From Myrica gale (lineage: Eukaryota > Streptophyta > Magnoliopsida > Fagales > Myricaceae): a DNA stretch of 64,000 bases. Below the pieces are notes generated by a model, which saw nothing but the letters and a program-made list of their open reading frames with translations, searched no databases and had not been told where the DNA came from. A program made the translations under genes and the position numbers. Positions 22,801 through 34,817 of this stretch are shown one piece after another (the first letter of the stretch is position 1; each line of letters begins with the position of its first letter). The stretch covers positions 16,169,001-16,233,000 of the forward strand of contig OZ005621.1 of the NCBI GenBank assembly GCA_963930655.1, in the 5' to 3' direction.

Positions 22801-25800
22801 ACTGGCCCTAACATGGGCGGAAAATCTACATTTATTCGACAGGTGTGATGCTTTGTTCAATTGCATGCTTCTTCTCTATCAGTAGCAAGAAAGTATTGCT
22901 CTCATCCATGTAGCTATAAGATCCTTTTTCTTAAGAGACGGATTCTAATTATATGATCACATTGAATGCCTCTATCAATTATGGTTGCCGACAGCTATTG
23001 ATCTTTCTTGTTTTGTTGGATCCTACAAACTCCAATTGCTTATGAAGATTTGCATTGACCTGATCATGTATCTCTATATATATTTTGCTCTTGCAGGTCG
23101 GCATGAATATTCTAATGGCACAAGTTGGTTGTTTTGTTCCCTGTGACAAAGCTAGCATTTCTGTGCGTGATTGCATTTTTGCTCGTGTCGGTGCTGGTGA
23201 CTGCCAGGTGAGACAGTAGCAATTTGTTTAGCTCCTTCAAATTGAGCAGGGTATAATGAATGGGTTCCACAAGGATTCCATTTCATACTATTTATTAGTA
23301 CTGATCTTCCACCCTGTTCTTATGTCGTAGATTTTCATCTATCACGACTTAAATTTTTTCTAGTAAAGGCAACTGGAGTACTTTCTTGAATTTTTTGGTT
23401 TCTATAGTCTTTGTCATCAATCATAGATTTGGTGCTCAATTTGAATGATTAAGGCAGCAGCATTTGTACAATTTTTGTGAAACAATTGCTTCACATACAA
23501 ACTAGTCAGCCAAGCTCCTAAGTGATGCCTAGGTGGGGTAGGACAAAAACAGTTATATCTTTCCCCTTTCATTCTGAACTTTTAACACTTCTCCATTTTC
23601 TGCTTCTACGACCAATCATAAGAATAGTTCACAGACTATATTTTTGTTTAATCACTATTGTTGAAGTTATTGCAGCATGTTTATAGTATCTTCATTCACT
23701 ACCAACTAAAAGGAAGAAAGGATTATCATATCAAAAGTACTGAAAATTCAAAAGGAAACAATTTCCTGATTCAGATTTAACATATATTCTCATGTACTGC
23801 AACAATAGCAAAAGCAATTAAAGTACATGCTCACTTCACTATTCAGTGACAACAACAGTGTGCCAAACCTCTGATGGATACAGATCCACACTCATTTGTC
23901 ATCTATTGCCCTGCATATAGTGATTACAATTTTTACTGAAGATTATTAGAAGCTTTAGATGGAGGTCAGTTTGAGATATCTGTGGTGAGAGTTGTGTTTT
24001 CAAATTCTTATTAACAAAGCTGCTAATGATCGAGTTCAGATTGTTCATGTACAAGATTGTCCTCTCTGTAAATAAAGGGAAGACATTAACTTGAAACCTA
24101 TATAGGGTGCTAATATGAATTCAGCGCCCTTCTTGGTTATGTACTATATAGTACCTGCTGCTTACTTCTAGAAATCACCAAAATGGTACAAACACAAACC
24201 TCTATCAAAATACGCATTACAAATAAGAAAAAGAGAATTGGCTTTAAGGTTGCTTGAACTGAATGTTCCCTTGGATTAGTCTGTGGTCAATCGGGTTGCA
24301 AAGCCTAATCTTAACACACCCCTCTAGATTTAGCCAATCAGGTCACTTTTCTTTTTTTGTAAGCTATTTAAATTTCGATTTATCTGATATTTGGAGTGTA
24401 GGCTGGTGTGATCAATTTATTTGTTTCAGAGTTACTGATAAGCTTTTTATTGCATAATACTTGTCAGAGCATTTCGATTTGGATAGAAAAGTTAGTCAAG
24501 TTATCCAGACAATGATTTGTCAACTTTGTTTATTTATACCATGTTTTTATTGCTACACTAATTCCCCAGTAATGACCGTCTTCTTTGTTTGGCCATACAT
24601 CTGTTAAACAATTGCCGGACTGCTTTCTCTCACATTAGAAAATATTTATTGGCTGCCATGCAAAAAGCATAACATGTCATCGTCATACAAGTTTAACTGT
24701 GTTCTTTGTCATTTTAGTTGCAGGGAGTTTCTACCTTTATGCAAGAAATGCTTGAAACTGCATCAATCTTGAAAGGAGCTTCAGATAAGTCGTTGATTAT
24801 CATTGATGAGTTGGGCCGCGGGACGTCAACTTATGATGGATTTGGTTGGTATCTTTCTTGAAGCCTATTTAATTGTTTTGTCACCTATCTTGAGCATCTA
24901 TTGTTCTCTCTCTTGCCCCCCACCCAAAAAAAATCATATTCGATTTTTAGATGGAGAATAGTCAAAATAAGATTTACAAACCCTGTTTGTAGTTGTGGCA
25001 GGCCCACAAATTATTTTTAGTAAATGCAACAACTAAAGTATATACCTCAAAAACAAGAAAGCAGAGCTCATATGGTGGGGGCACCACAAAGCTTTTTTTA
25101 TCAAGCCACTTTTGTTGCAACCTATATGGCAGACCTCATGCAGTTGGATGCATAGTTGAGCTAAGCCAAGTTTACGTTGTAGCTGATGAGAGAACTGAAC
25201 CTTGACTACCACCTGGTCCCTGTAGGTACCGTGCATGTGCTTCTGTGCCCTAATACTATGCCATCCAAGCATGACTTTATCAGGCCGTATGCCATCTTAT
25301 CCAACTGTTGCTTGGCTTGGGCTACTGTAGGAGAGGCAATTTCCTGGTGTGGCCTAAATTGAGCACCTTTGGTTCATGCTTCATTTAGGTTTTGAATACT
25401 CATGGCTGAGGTGTAGTCGTGGTTACATCAACCTAACCCATGTATCTCATGAGGCCAACTGACAATCTCCCGGGTTATGAAATAAATAAAAAATGAAATC
25501 ATAAATGTGAAACACACTAGAAAATGATTCAGTGCTGATTTTTTTCATTGCCAAATGAGGTTATCGAATAGGCCCTCAATGAAAATTATGCACCTAATGC
25601 AGCTTGGAGATTTTTTACTGTAGTATATTGTTTTAAATGGGCTTTAACTGCTTGATTGTGTTCTACATTGACTATTTACCCTGCTGTGTTACTATATTTT
25701 AATTATGTAAAACTATGATCTATTGTGGCAATATTGTTGAAATAAGCATAGCAATGTGGAATGTTTGGTACTCTTGTTTGCTGGGTGATGTCCATGTTAC

Positions 25801-27905
25801 TTTATACATTTCTATTTTCTCTAAACAAGACACTAATATGCATGTGGTATGAGCAGCCCAAACTCGCCATTCATTTTAGCACTTATTCAGAAGAATAAAG
25901 TAAAATTAGTGCTTTAAACAATGCTCTCATAAGAGACTATTAAAAAAAATGTCATGTTACATATATGGTTCATGCACATTCTCCGTGCTCGGTTTAAACA
26001 AATTCCTTTTCTTTCTTAATTGTAGACCATCTGTTCGACTGGCAATGTATTTATGATTGAGTTGAAATTTCTGAAGTGCAGATGGTTATTTTTTGCAAAG
26101 AGACTAGTGTATTTGGAAACATGTACTTAATTGCACGATTTCAGATTATGTTATATTATGTTTAAAGGAGCAAGAAAAAACAAGTTGACAAGGGGTTTCC
26201 CACAATCTTATTGGTTCTGGTACTCTCAAGGCACTTCACTATCAAAATATTTGAAGAAACTGCAGTTCCTGTTTTTATTCGTTTTTCCTGTACGTTGACT
26301 TATATACTAGTCCAAGAAGATTCTGAAAATTGAAGTATTTGTGGGGAAAAATTCATTCAAAGTACTCCTAGAACATTATTACTTTATTGACTTTTCTTTC
26401 TGATAACTAGGATTAGGACCTCTTGAAGTGTAATGTTTGATGCATGGTTTGAATAGTAATTTTAGGACGAATAACTTTGTTTGTTTGTTGGTTGCTGAAT
26501 GATGATATATCTGTTTTATCTGATAATGCTAGGAGAGGTACTTATTTAGGTTTCATATTGGGTCTAATTAATGACTTATCAGAAGTCTTTTTCTGGTGGT
26601 CAGGTTTGGCTTGGGCCATCTGTGAGCATCTTGTTGAAGTGATCAAGGCACCTACTCTGTTTGCGACCCACTTTCATGAACTGACTGCATTAGCTCATGA
26701 AAGTCCTGATCATGAGCCCAGTAAGAAGCAAAGCGTTGGTGTGGCAAACTATCATGTTAGTGCACGCATTGACTCCTCAAGTCACAAGCTGACTATGCTG
26801 TATAAGGTAGATTCACGCTCCGATATCTTTTGGTTATTCCACAATAACCTTCTTTTTTTTACTTTTAATGTGATATTTTGTTTCTTAGCATAAGAATAGG
26901 AATATTTGGATCGATATAAGTGGTTGTTTCCAGACTCCAAGAAAATGAGGAAGTGGGGGAAAGATTTAAAAGAGCATTGTATTCTGAAAGGAACTCTCAA
27001 GGGCTCGTTATATAAATTATCAATTTTCTATTGCATGATTGTCAAGGCAAAATAAGTTTGTAATGGATAACTGCCTCATACAGCTATCATTTCCAGTATG
27101 TGTTGCTTTTTCTTTCTAAATGTCAGTTTCTTGACTTCATTTATTTTGTTTCTAAAGGTAAATAAGGTTCCCAGTAAAATTCTCTATTGAAGGTTTTGTT
27201 ATATGCTGCTGCTATATGCGGTTCAGAATAATTTCATGAAAAAAGATAAAGTTCAGAACGCATGTTCTTTTGCTTTTCCGTGCTGCAATTTTGCGTTACG
27301 GTCTATTTCCAGTTTGTGATGCCTGATATGTGTCACACCAATTAGGTTTGAAATCTTCTTAATGGCAGATAAAATTTTCCACCTGCCTTTTGTTTTATGA
27401 GAATTTCAAGTATGTAGTATTCTGGTGGGTTTCAAGCTGTCAAGGATGACAAAATAGGTGGGAATAATCACTGGCAAAGGCATTCTTAAATTCACTTTGG
27501 AAATTTTCTGTTGAAGAACAAGTCCGTTGGAACAATTTCTCACCAAAAGCCTTTCCGCTTTGGTTTTCTTTGTCCCTACAATCATCTGGCATTTTTACAA
27601 GCTCATTTTAAGAAGATTGGAGAATTATAGTTCCATTTATCTCTCTTGTTATATTTCCCTTTATCTCTTGCTTTTTTGAATGCTAGTGGTTGTACAGTTG
27701 TCAAGCAGAAGTGTATCCACTGAAACCCCTTTATTTGATCATGCTTTCAAGGTTGAGCCAAGGGCTTGGTGACCAAAGTTTTGGCATCCATGTTACAGAA
27801 TTCGCAAACTTTCCTGAAAGCGTTGTTGCTCTTGCGAGAGAAAAGGCTGCTGAATTGGAAGATTTCTCACCTACTACAATCATTTCAAATGATGCTCGAG
27901 AAGAG
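16806..27905 (+). pseudogene. MSH2: MSH2 DNA mismatch-repair gene copy, decayed, introns retained
   Basis: MSH2 forms MutS heterodimers that recognise mismatches in the nucleus. Twelve exons of a plant MSH2 can be traced: 16806-16854, 17015-17061, 17569-17601, 20173-21246, 21736-22286, 22357-22466, 22583-22672, 22771-22842, 23097-23207, 24718-24844, 26604-26806 and 27752-27905. The start reads EEQNKLPELKL; the Walker A loop [10 protein letters not shown] (exon 8), the Walker B/signature [17 protein letters not shown] (exon 10) and TLFATHFHELTAL (exon 11) are intact. Disruptions: a frameshift giving TGA at 20266, a TAA at 20360, a +2 shift at about 20549, frameshifts near 21135 and 21209, TGA at 21853, a shift near 22375, and TGA at 27770. 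The C-terminal exon expected after 27905 is absent through the next several kilobases. Kept introns argue for a duplicated, not retroposed, copy. Sequencing indels could explain some shifts but not the nonsense change and missing exon. Confidence 0.88.
18170..19971 (+). mobile_element. 5'-truncated LINE in intron 3 of the MSH2 copy
   Basis: Non-LTR reverse-transcriptase fragments in the same orientation as the gene: SRGLRQGDHLSPLLFVFVME (about 18372-18431), then SGLKINLAKSEV and IQYLGLPLGAPF (about 18610-18760), then a C-terminal zinc-binding region with [30 protein letters not shown] (about 19480-19580). The 3' end reads ATGAGATTGGCTTATTTATC then an A run (19961-19971). Several stops and shifts. 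ORF1 and the endonuclease are absent. It explains most of the 2.6-kb length of this intron. Confidence 0.88.
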
Positions 27906-28604
27906 GTGCAATCTGTAATGATCTTTCAGTGCTCATGGCAAGGCAGTACCTAATATTGTTGCTTCAACCCTGGTTCTCAATTATGCAAATCTTCCAATTT
28001 TTATGCTGACGAGCTAAGAATGCAAAAAAAAATGGAGTAAAATCGTGGCCATAAGACATAGATGCAGCAACTAAACACACTGAAATAGCATCATTCTGTA
28101 TTCTGAATCCAAGTTCCATACCACTGAGTTGGTGCATGTAGCACAGAACTTTTGCACCACAAAGAATAGGAAAACTTACTGTCATGCTAACAGTATAGGC
28201 AGTCCCCTACTGTCTTGGGGAGGCACCATTTTTTCCTTGCCTTCGTCAAGTTTTCACTTCTACTGTTAATACATATCTTGGGAGGGGTGAAGGAAAAAAA
28301 AAATTATCATTCAGCAATACCAGATAATGACTACGTCATCCACCTATACCTTGTTGATGTAGAAGCGATTGCTGCAGCACATTTTTCCTGGAGATAACTG
28401 GGAAATAGAAGGTGTTTAGAGATCAATTTCATTAGCTAACTTGAGACAGCTAGAATTTCCTCAATCTTCAATTTTAGTTGGTGAGAATTTATTGCTGAGC
28501 CAAAGCAAATTCTGAGGAAATCACTACTTATTATCAGAATGTTTGGCACAATGGAGGATATTGGACAGGAATAGTGATTGGCATATGGAAGCAGTCATTG
28601 ATAT
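27906..28604. other. Flank after the last traceable MSH2 exon
   Basis: This is where the final MSH2 exon (a basic KRKSRE-like stretch through the C-terminal helix) would be expected. I searched by eye and saw nothing like it. No other gene is evident. Confidence 0.45.
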
Positions 28605-28613
28605 TAAAAACAA

Positions 28614-28845
28614 GGGATAAATGCAAAATTGGTCCTTGTACTATAGGCAAAAATCGATTTAGTCCCTGTGATATGAAAAATATCGATTTAGTCCTTGTGA
28701 TTTCAGAAAGTGATAAAATCAGTCCCTGATGGAGGACCAATAACAAACGAAAAGAGAATCACAGGGACTAAATCGATGTTTTTCATATCACAGGGACTAA
28801 ATCGATTTTTACGTATAGCACAGGGACTGATTTTGCATTTATCCC
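28614..28845. mobile_element. Mutator-type foldback MITE
   Basis: 232 bp, almost a full palindrome: the left end GGGATAAATGCAAAATTGGT mirrors the right end ATTTTGCATTTATCCC, and internal blocks such as AAAAATCGATTTAGTCCCTG are inverted. Perfect 9-bp target duplications TAAAAACAA flank it (28605-28613 and 28846-28854). A second, more decayed copy lies at 32021-32266. Confidence 0.92.
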
Positions 28846-28854
28846 TAAAAACAA

Positions 28855-29494
28855 TTGAGGATAAACATCAATCAATGTGATGGTCCGAGCACAGTACAGC
28901 TGTCATGTCTTGCTGAAGGAAAAGTTGGAAAGATTGAGTTTCCCATGAACAATATGGTCTAACCCTGACTGCTAACACTAAGTTCTTGGAATAAATATAG
29001 CTTGCGAAGAAAATGTCTTGATTAATGCGACATGCAAATAAAAATGCTTGAAAAGGAACAGTACATGTGGTGCTGCACATCTAACCAGCTACATGTTTGT
29101 ATCTTCTTGTATTCAGCTGAGACTCTGGAAAATTAGATGCGTTACCATATATGATCTTCTGTTAGCTCTTGCTTGAAAAGACGACCTAACAATATGCAGA
29201 ATGCGTTACCATGGAAGTGGTTTCACCTTGTCTACCAAAAACCAACCAGAAACTTGTGTTGTCTGAATTGTATAATACGTCCGCTTCCCACTGTTGCTTT
29301 AGTTTTCCAATTCTGGTTATAATGATGGCTACAAATTTGTTCGCGTCTCTTGCTTTTCTGTTTAGCAAGCAAAAAAAATTAAAAAAAAAATTGAATTTGT
29401 AAAAGAAAATTTTGAATGTTTTGGCTTTTTATGAGAGCTTTGTAAAAAGTTGGTAAGAAAGGTGAAGACATGGTTAGCCCCGTATCAATAGAGT
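28855..29494. other. Spacer between MITEs
   Basis: No supportable coding frame. Contains A-rich runs near 29370-29410. Confidence 0.4.
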
Positions 29495-29831
29495 AAAATC
29501 AATTTTGTACCCGCTATTATCAAAAAAGTGATTTGAGTTCTTTAATTTTTGAAAATCGTTAATGTACGCCCTCTGTCCAAGTTAAGCGTTAAGTCAAACA
29601 GAAAAGCATGCAAAATAACTGAAATATCATTTTAAGACAATTTTAAAAAATAAATAAAATTTAAGAAATAAATATAATACTTTTATTTAAAAAATATATT
29701 ATTATTATTTTTAATACATTTTTTTAATATTTTTAGTAATTTTGTCTTGGACGGTGGTGTATATTGATGATTTTCAAAAGATAAATGGCTCAAATCAATG
29801 TTTTGATAATAACATGTACGAAATTGATAAT
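29495..29831. mobile_element. Foldback MITE
   Basis: Left arm (about 29495-29580: ATCAATTTTGTACCCGCTAT, then GTGATTTGAG and GAAAATCGTTAATGTACGCC) is inverted in the right arm (about 29740-29831: GGTGTATATTGATGATTTTC, then CTCAAATCAATG and GTACGAAATTGAT). The AT-rich centre is non-coding. The arm style resembles the Mutator-type MITEs nearby. No clean target duplication. Confidence 0.7.
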
Positions 29832-30023
29832 TAGTGGAACTGTTAGTACAAGAGTACATAATATTAATAAACTGTTAATTAGTGGTCTATACTGAAGGTG
29901 TAGTCTCCTTTCCTCTGCTCTTCCGCTTCCCCGTAGCTGGAGGCTGGGACCCCTACCATTATTGAAATTAAATTGCTAGATATAACTGCAAACAAGTTTA
30001 AGATGGCTACAAAATAAATTTTT

Positions 30024-30276
30024 GGGTTAAATGCATGTCATGCCCTGTGGTATGCGGTAATAGTAAATATGCTCCTGAGGTAAACAAAGTCATTTTCATA
30101 CCCCTGAGGTAAACATTCAGGAGCAAATATGCCCTTCCGTTATGTTTACCTCAGGGGTATGAAAGGGCATATTTGCTCCTGAATGTTTACCTCAGGGGTA
30201 TGAAAAAGACTTTGTTTACCTCAGGGGCATATTTGCTATTACCGCATACCACATGAGCATGACATGCATTTAATCC
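30024..30276. mobile_element. Mutator-type foldback MITE
   Basis: 253 bp, strongly palindromic: ends GGGTTAAATGCATGTCATGC and GCATGACATGCATTTAATCC, with repeated inverted blocks such as TTTACCTCAGGGGTATGAAA. Perfect 9-bp target duplications TAAATTTTT flank it (30015-30023 and 30277-30285). Confidence 0.92.
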
Positions 30277-30289
30277 TAAATTTTTTATA

Positions 30290-31260
30290 TGTATGAAATG
30301 GTTACCAAAGGTGTTGCGGTTTCTTCTTGGTTGGTCTTCTTTTTCCAAACCATCTTGTTTGGATTCTCAAGTTGAGGACACAACTAGCATTGTGACCAAG
30401 CACCCCACAATTCCCACAGGTCACAATATATCCCTTTTGACTCTGCTTGTAAAGGTTGGCAGGTTCATCAGCTTCTCTTCGTCTTGCCATCCTGGGTCTC
30501 CCAGGTTGAACCCTCACAAGGGGTGGCAGAATCTATTCATGTCTCGAGCGTGGCCAATATTCAGGGGCAGGCAATGCACCAATGAAGTGCGAGTAAGCCC
30601 TACAGTAGACCTCAATCTTGTAACATGACTCCATGTTACATTGTGGTCCCAACAGAATTTAAAACATCATCACCCTACTCATCTGAAATTTTGTCTACCA
30701 TCTCATCCAAGTCACTAAGCTTTTTATCCCCCTCTACGTTGTAATCAGAATCAAAATTAAAGTTATGATCTGAACCCTCACTCTCATTTACAGGGCACGA
30801 AACATTGCCCCTACATCTCCTCTTAGGGCGATAAACAACACCTAAACCCTCTTCACCAACCTCCCTTCCCACATTACCCACCTTATTTTCTTCCTCACCC
30901 AAGTCTTCACTCTCCCCCACATCTGTCTCCTCACCTAGATCAACATTGGGCTCAATAATGGTGGGCAGATCCACTAAATGCTCCAGCCAGATATGAAGCA
31001 TTTTGTATGGCTCTTTACGGACCCTTTGCTACATCTCTATGACTTCTTTGTCACCCAACAAAGGCTTAACCTCCGTCACCGGATCGTCATCTAGGGAATA
31101 CCACATGCAGCCCACATGGAGGTAACTCAGGCCATTGACACAACTCATAAGCTCAATTGTAGAAATATAGTCAACGTCAAACCATCTCATATCGTCAGTA
31201 ATGCCTATGTATTCTTCCCCTCATTTGAACTTCCCTCCATGGTGAACCAATACCTTTAGA
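30290..31260 (-). mobile_element. MULE (MuDR-like) transposase remnant, core deleted
   Basis: On the minus strand an N-terminal type segment (about 31260-31000: VHHGGKF near its start, VDYISTIEL, then YKMLHIWLEH) leads into an acidic region (31001-30675: FNFDSDYNVEGDKKLSDLDE), and then into a C-terminal zinc-knuckle region at 30517-30302 (GRPRMARRRE, CGNCGVLGHNASC). These are the two ends of plant MuDR-like transposases. The catalytic DDE core between them is missing and the frame is broken, so it is not functional. Confidence 0.75.
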
Positions 31261-32020
31261 ATCTTCTGTCAAACAAAAAAAATGTCAAAATGCAATTCTG
31301 TAAACTCAAACAAAAGATAACAAATACTATCATCAAAACCAGCCACTGATATGTCACTGTCATATTCTTCATACATGCATTCATCCAAATGATTGATATT
31401 GTTGCAGAGATATTGAGAACATAAATATGCACCATAAATGATATTTAAGAAAAGAAATGCAAGCAGCGTATTCATAGTATCATTAAGCAGTAAAGTAATG
31501 ACAATTAATACTAAAAGATCTTGACCCATATTAAAAATCAATACATTTACAGATTACAAGATTGAAAATTGAAAACAAACTTATAATATTGATGACGGAA
31601 AATTGAATGATTGAGAAGGAAAGGTAGACTACTGGTTGAAAGAGTAAGGCAGGCGGAAAGCTTGAGTATTTGAGAAAAGGAAAGGATTAAGAGAGATATT
31701 TGAAAGATTGAAGGCGTAGAATTTTGAAGAGAAAAGGCTGAAGAGATAAGGTTGATATCTGGAAAAGAACGAACGGTTTAAAGAGAAGGCTCGAGAGAGA
31801 GATGTTTGAGAGAATTTGAAAGTTGAGAAGTTATCGATGCGTGAAATGAGAAGCTGAATGATCGTTTATATAGAAAAGAGAAGAGAAAAGGACGAAACAT
31901 ATCCTCCGATATTTTTGAACAGTAAGGGTATTTTTGGGAAAGTGCATAGTAATTGAAACAGTACCTGTCGGCAGATACTGTGGATGAACAGTGATATTTG
32001 TGGGGAACTGCTTTTTTTTA
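31261..32020. other. Probable flank of the MULE remnant
   Basis: Purine-rich AAGAGA/GAAAGG stretches around 31600-31880 are unlike the surrounding AT-rich DNA and may be the terminal or 5' UTR region of the MULE. No gene could be supported. Confidence 0.35.
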
Positions 32021-32266
32021 GGGATAAATGTAAAATTGGTTCTTGTGCTATACGCAAAAATCGATTTAGTCCCCGTGATATGAAAATCATAAATTTAGTT
32101 TTTGTGATTCTATTTTCGTTTATCGTTGGTCTTCCATTAGAAACTGATTTTATCACTATTAATTTTATCAATTTCAAAAATCACAAGGACTAAATTTATA
32201 ATTTTTATATTATTGAGATTAAATCAATTTTTGCATATATGACGTTTATTGATTTTACATTTATCT
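32021..32266. mobile_element. Decayed second copy of the 28614-type MITE
   Basis: Starts GGGATAAATGTAAAATTGGT and carries CGCAAAAATCGATTTAGTCC, matching the element at 28614-28845; the right arm (AAAAATCACAAGGACTAAAT, then TTGATTTTACATTTATC) is inverted but mutated. The target duplication is no longer readable. Older than its relative, judging by arm divergence. Confidence 0.8.
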
Positions 32267-33012
32267 TTTTTTTTTGGCTAGTCACCTTGACAAACTGTCA
32301 CTTGTACATAAATACAGACATCTGTAGGAGAACTGAATAACGGGATTCGATAAGGTCCAACTGTCAGGCTAATTTTTTCTCCATTGGGCAGTAGGAGTGG
32401 ACAGCCTTCTAGGTTGTCTTTTTCTTCGTCCATCCACATCACCTGTTTTCCTACAGCCCGTTGCCTCCGACTCCCCATCACCCAACAGTAACGAGCTACT
32501 CGACAAGGAAAATCACGAGTCGTAAACACGTGGTACAACACCATTGGGTATTGGTTAACACCTCGTTACAGGCGCTGTCACCAGGCTTTCCTTGTGGGGA
32601 AGTCGGTTCCCTTGTGGGGACCGAGATTATTCTCTCGCCCTTTTTTCAATAGTATGTCAGAAACGTGACCCGGCCTATCTTTGGAAACACAAATATGTTT
32701 AAGCTTTCAAACTAGAACGACGACACGTTAGTTTTCGAAATGACCAAATTAGCACTATCTTTTTAGCCGAAAGACGGAATAACATCTTTTTCCCTTCCTT
32801 TTTCGGAGCTTTCCCACATTAGCCTTTCCTCTTCTCATTTTCGGGTTTTTCTTCAAATTTTGTTTTGTTTTTAATTAAAGATTTATACACGTACCTCCCT
32901 TGAATTGCAGGAATCCTTTAGGTTTTGGTTTAATTTCCACTTGACTCTCACTTCATAAATTTGTCCACTCTTCCTGAAAGTGTAAGAACGTAAACATATC
33001 ACTACTAGCAGG
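32267..33012. other. Spacer before the hAT element
   Basis: Contains a GC-richer segment at about 32330-32640 with an 88-codon minus-strand open frame (32278-32544) that shows no domain I recognise. I do not call it a gene. Confidence 0.35.
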
Positions 33013-33020
33013 CTTATGTA

Positions 33021-34809
33021 TAGGGTTGTTCAATCTCAGTATAAGTGTCGATTATGGCTAAAACTGGCACCTACACCGGATAGACCGAATTTTAAATATT
33101 GATCACTTACACTTACATTATTAGAGACAATAATCGACCCTTATCGGTTACGATTTTAACTGTGACAATTTTTCGGTTAACCTAAATTTATAATGAGCTA
33201 TTTTAGCATTTTACAATACTATAAAGTAAATAAAACTGAAGCAGTAGGAGAAGAAAAATTAAATTACAATTCACGAAGGACATGCTAAACAGAGTCTTGT
33301 CTGAAAAAAGAGAGCAAGAACTTGCAAATAAAGAGAGCATAAGTGCAATAGAAAAATTCATGAAGGACATGCTTGCAACGTCAAGACATTGACTAAGCTT
33401 ATTTAATAAAATGCAACTATTTTGAATTCTAAGTGAATACTTTTTAACAGCTGATTTCATTGGATGCTTTAAACATCTAATTAACTCATGAATATGTTTA
33501 CATCACAATTTTAAGACTTCTTCAATTAATCGACAAAAGTATCCCAAGAATATGAAAGACGAACACATCATATGTAATTAAGAAAAGTATGATAAAGCAA
33601 AACGTTACAGTAAGTCCTCCTTAGAGCTCAAAGGCAGATTCAGAAACCTCAGATGACAACACTAATCCAGAAGCAAACTTTGCCAAAGAATCATGAAGAA
33701 ATCTCAATTGGTTTGATGTATTGAGAAGGACATGCTCTTTGCAAAAAGAATCACATTATCAAACCACCACATCAAGACACATGAACATATCTAAACAGTT
33801 ACGGGAAATATTCATGGCATTTCAATCCGGATCAAATGGTTACAGATTTTCCCAATGGAGTCTTCTCATTTGAACACAAATTAGAAAACAGAGGGCCTTA
33901 TACTTACGCCATTCTCGCTGAAATTAGGATTTTCATGGGTTCCAGAGATTTCTTTCCCACCATATAAATTCAACTTTGAATTGCTACTCTGAGGCCCTTC
34001 AGAACCATTACTGGGGAACTTTTCTAAATGTGGAATCAACAATACAGTCCCTAGGGTCAACAGAATCATTGATCACACTCCCACTCTCTGATATATTTTC
34101 CAAGTCAGTATGCCCATTCTGGTGCTTCTCAATTTCCAATCTCAAAACACCCTTCACTGGTTTATGAACCTTCTGTTTTGGATCCTACACATACAAAAAA
34201 AGAAAACAAAGAGAACATGAAAACAAGAAATAAAAGTCAGAATCATGAAGAAATCTCTATCTAGTAGTGGTCTCACTCCCCAAATCCCCAAAGAAACTAA
34301 GGTAAGAACCCTTTAAGCTGGGTAATCTTGTCAATGTGGGAACGAAGGAATCAATGGAGAAACTTTCAAAGAGTCTTAGTGGGAATTGCAAATCCATTGA
34401 ACTCGCTGACCCTAAAAATTGCAAATAAATATGGAAAAGTTAACGTGAAGGAGGGGAGAAGATGAGAGTATCTCTGGTGGTCGACGAAGGCTGGTTATGC
34501 CGCCTATGTGCAGGGAGTTTGAAGAGGAAGGGGAATGAGAGGGAGAGAGAGGCAAACAACAAAGAAGAAAGTGAGGGGGGAGGGGCGACTATGAAGAAGA
34601 AATGGGAAGGAGGGGGATTAACGACATTGTTTAATATATATATATAATTAAATTAAACAAATTATAACTCAATTTTTCGGTACCCAGAAACTGGGAAAAC
34701 TCCAAAATTTTCTTAAAAATTGGCCACTGGAACAAGCACCGGTTAGGTTGGGTATCGAGAACCCGATGTCGGTGCCATCAAAATTTACAGGTGATTTTGA
34801 ACAACACTA
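33021..34809. mobile_element. hAT-type non-autonomous element
   Basis: 1789 bp with inverted ends TAGGGTTGTTCA (left) and TGAACAACACTA (right), 11 of 12 matching, flanked by 8-bp near-duplications CTTATGTA (33013-33020) and CTTATGTG (34810-34817). An 8-bp duplication with short ends fits the hAT superfamily. The interior has short open frames (33881-34167 region, 34462-34647) in which I recognise no transposase. Confidence 0.78.
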
Positions 34810-34817
34810 CTTATGTG

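Noticed and set aside
16806..27905. Functional MSH2 gene with sequencing errors only
   Set aside because: The nonsense change at 20360 sits in the expected frame and the last exon is absent, which indels in reads would not cause; kept as a caveat.
32278..32544. 88-codon minus-strand frame as a gene
   Set aside because: No domain, no splice context and no supporting neighbour; cannot be separated from chance.
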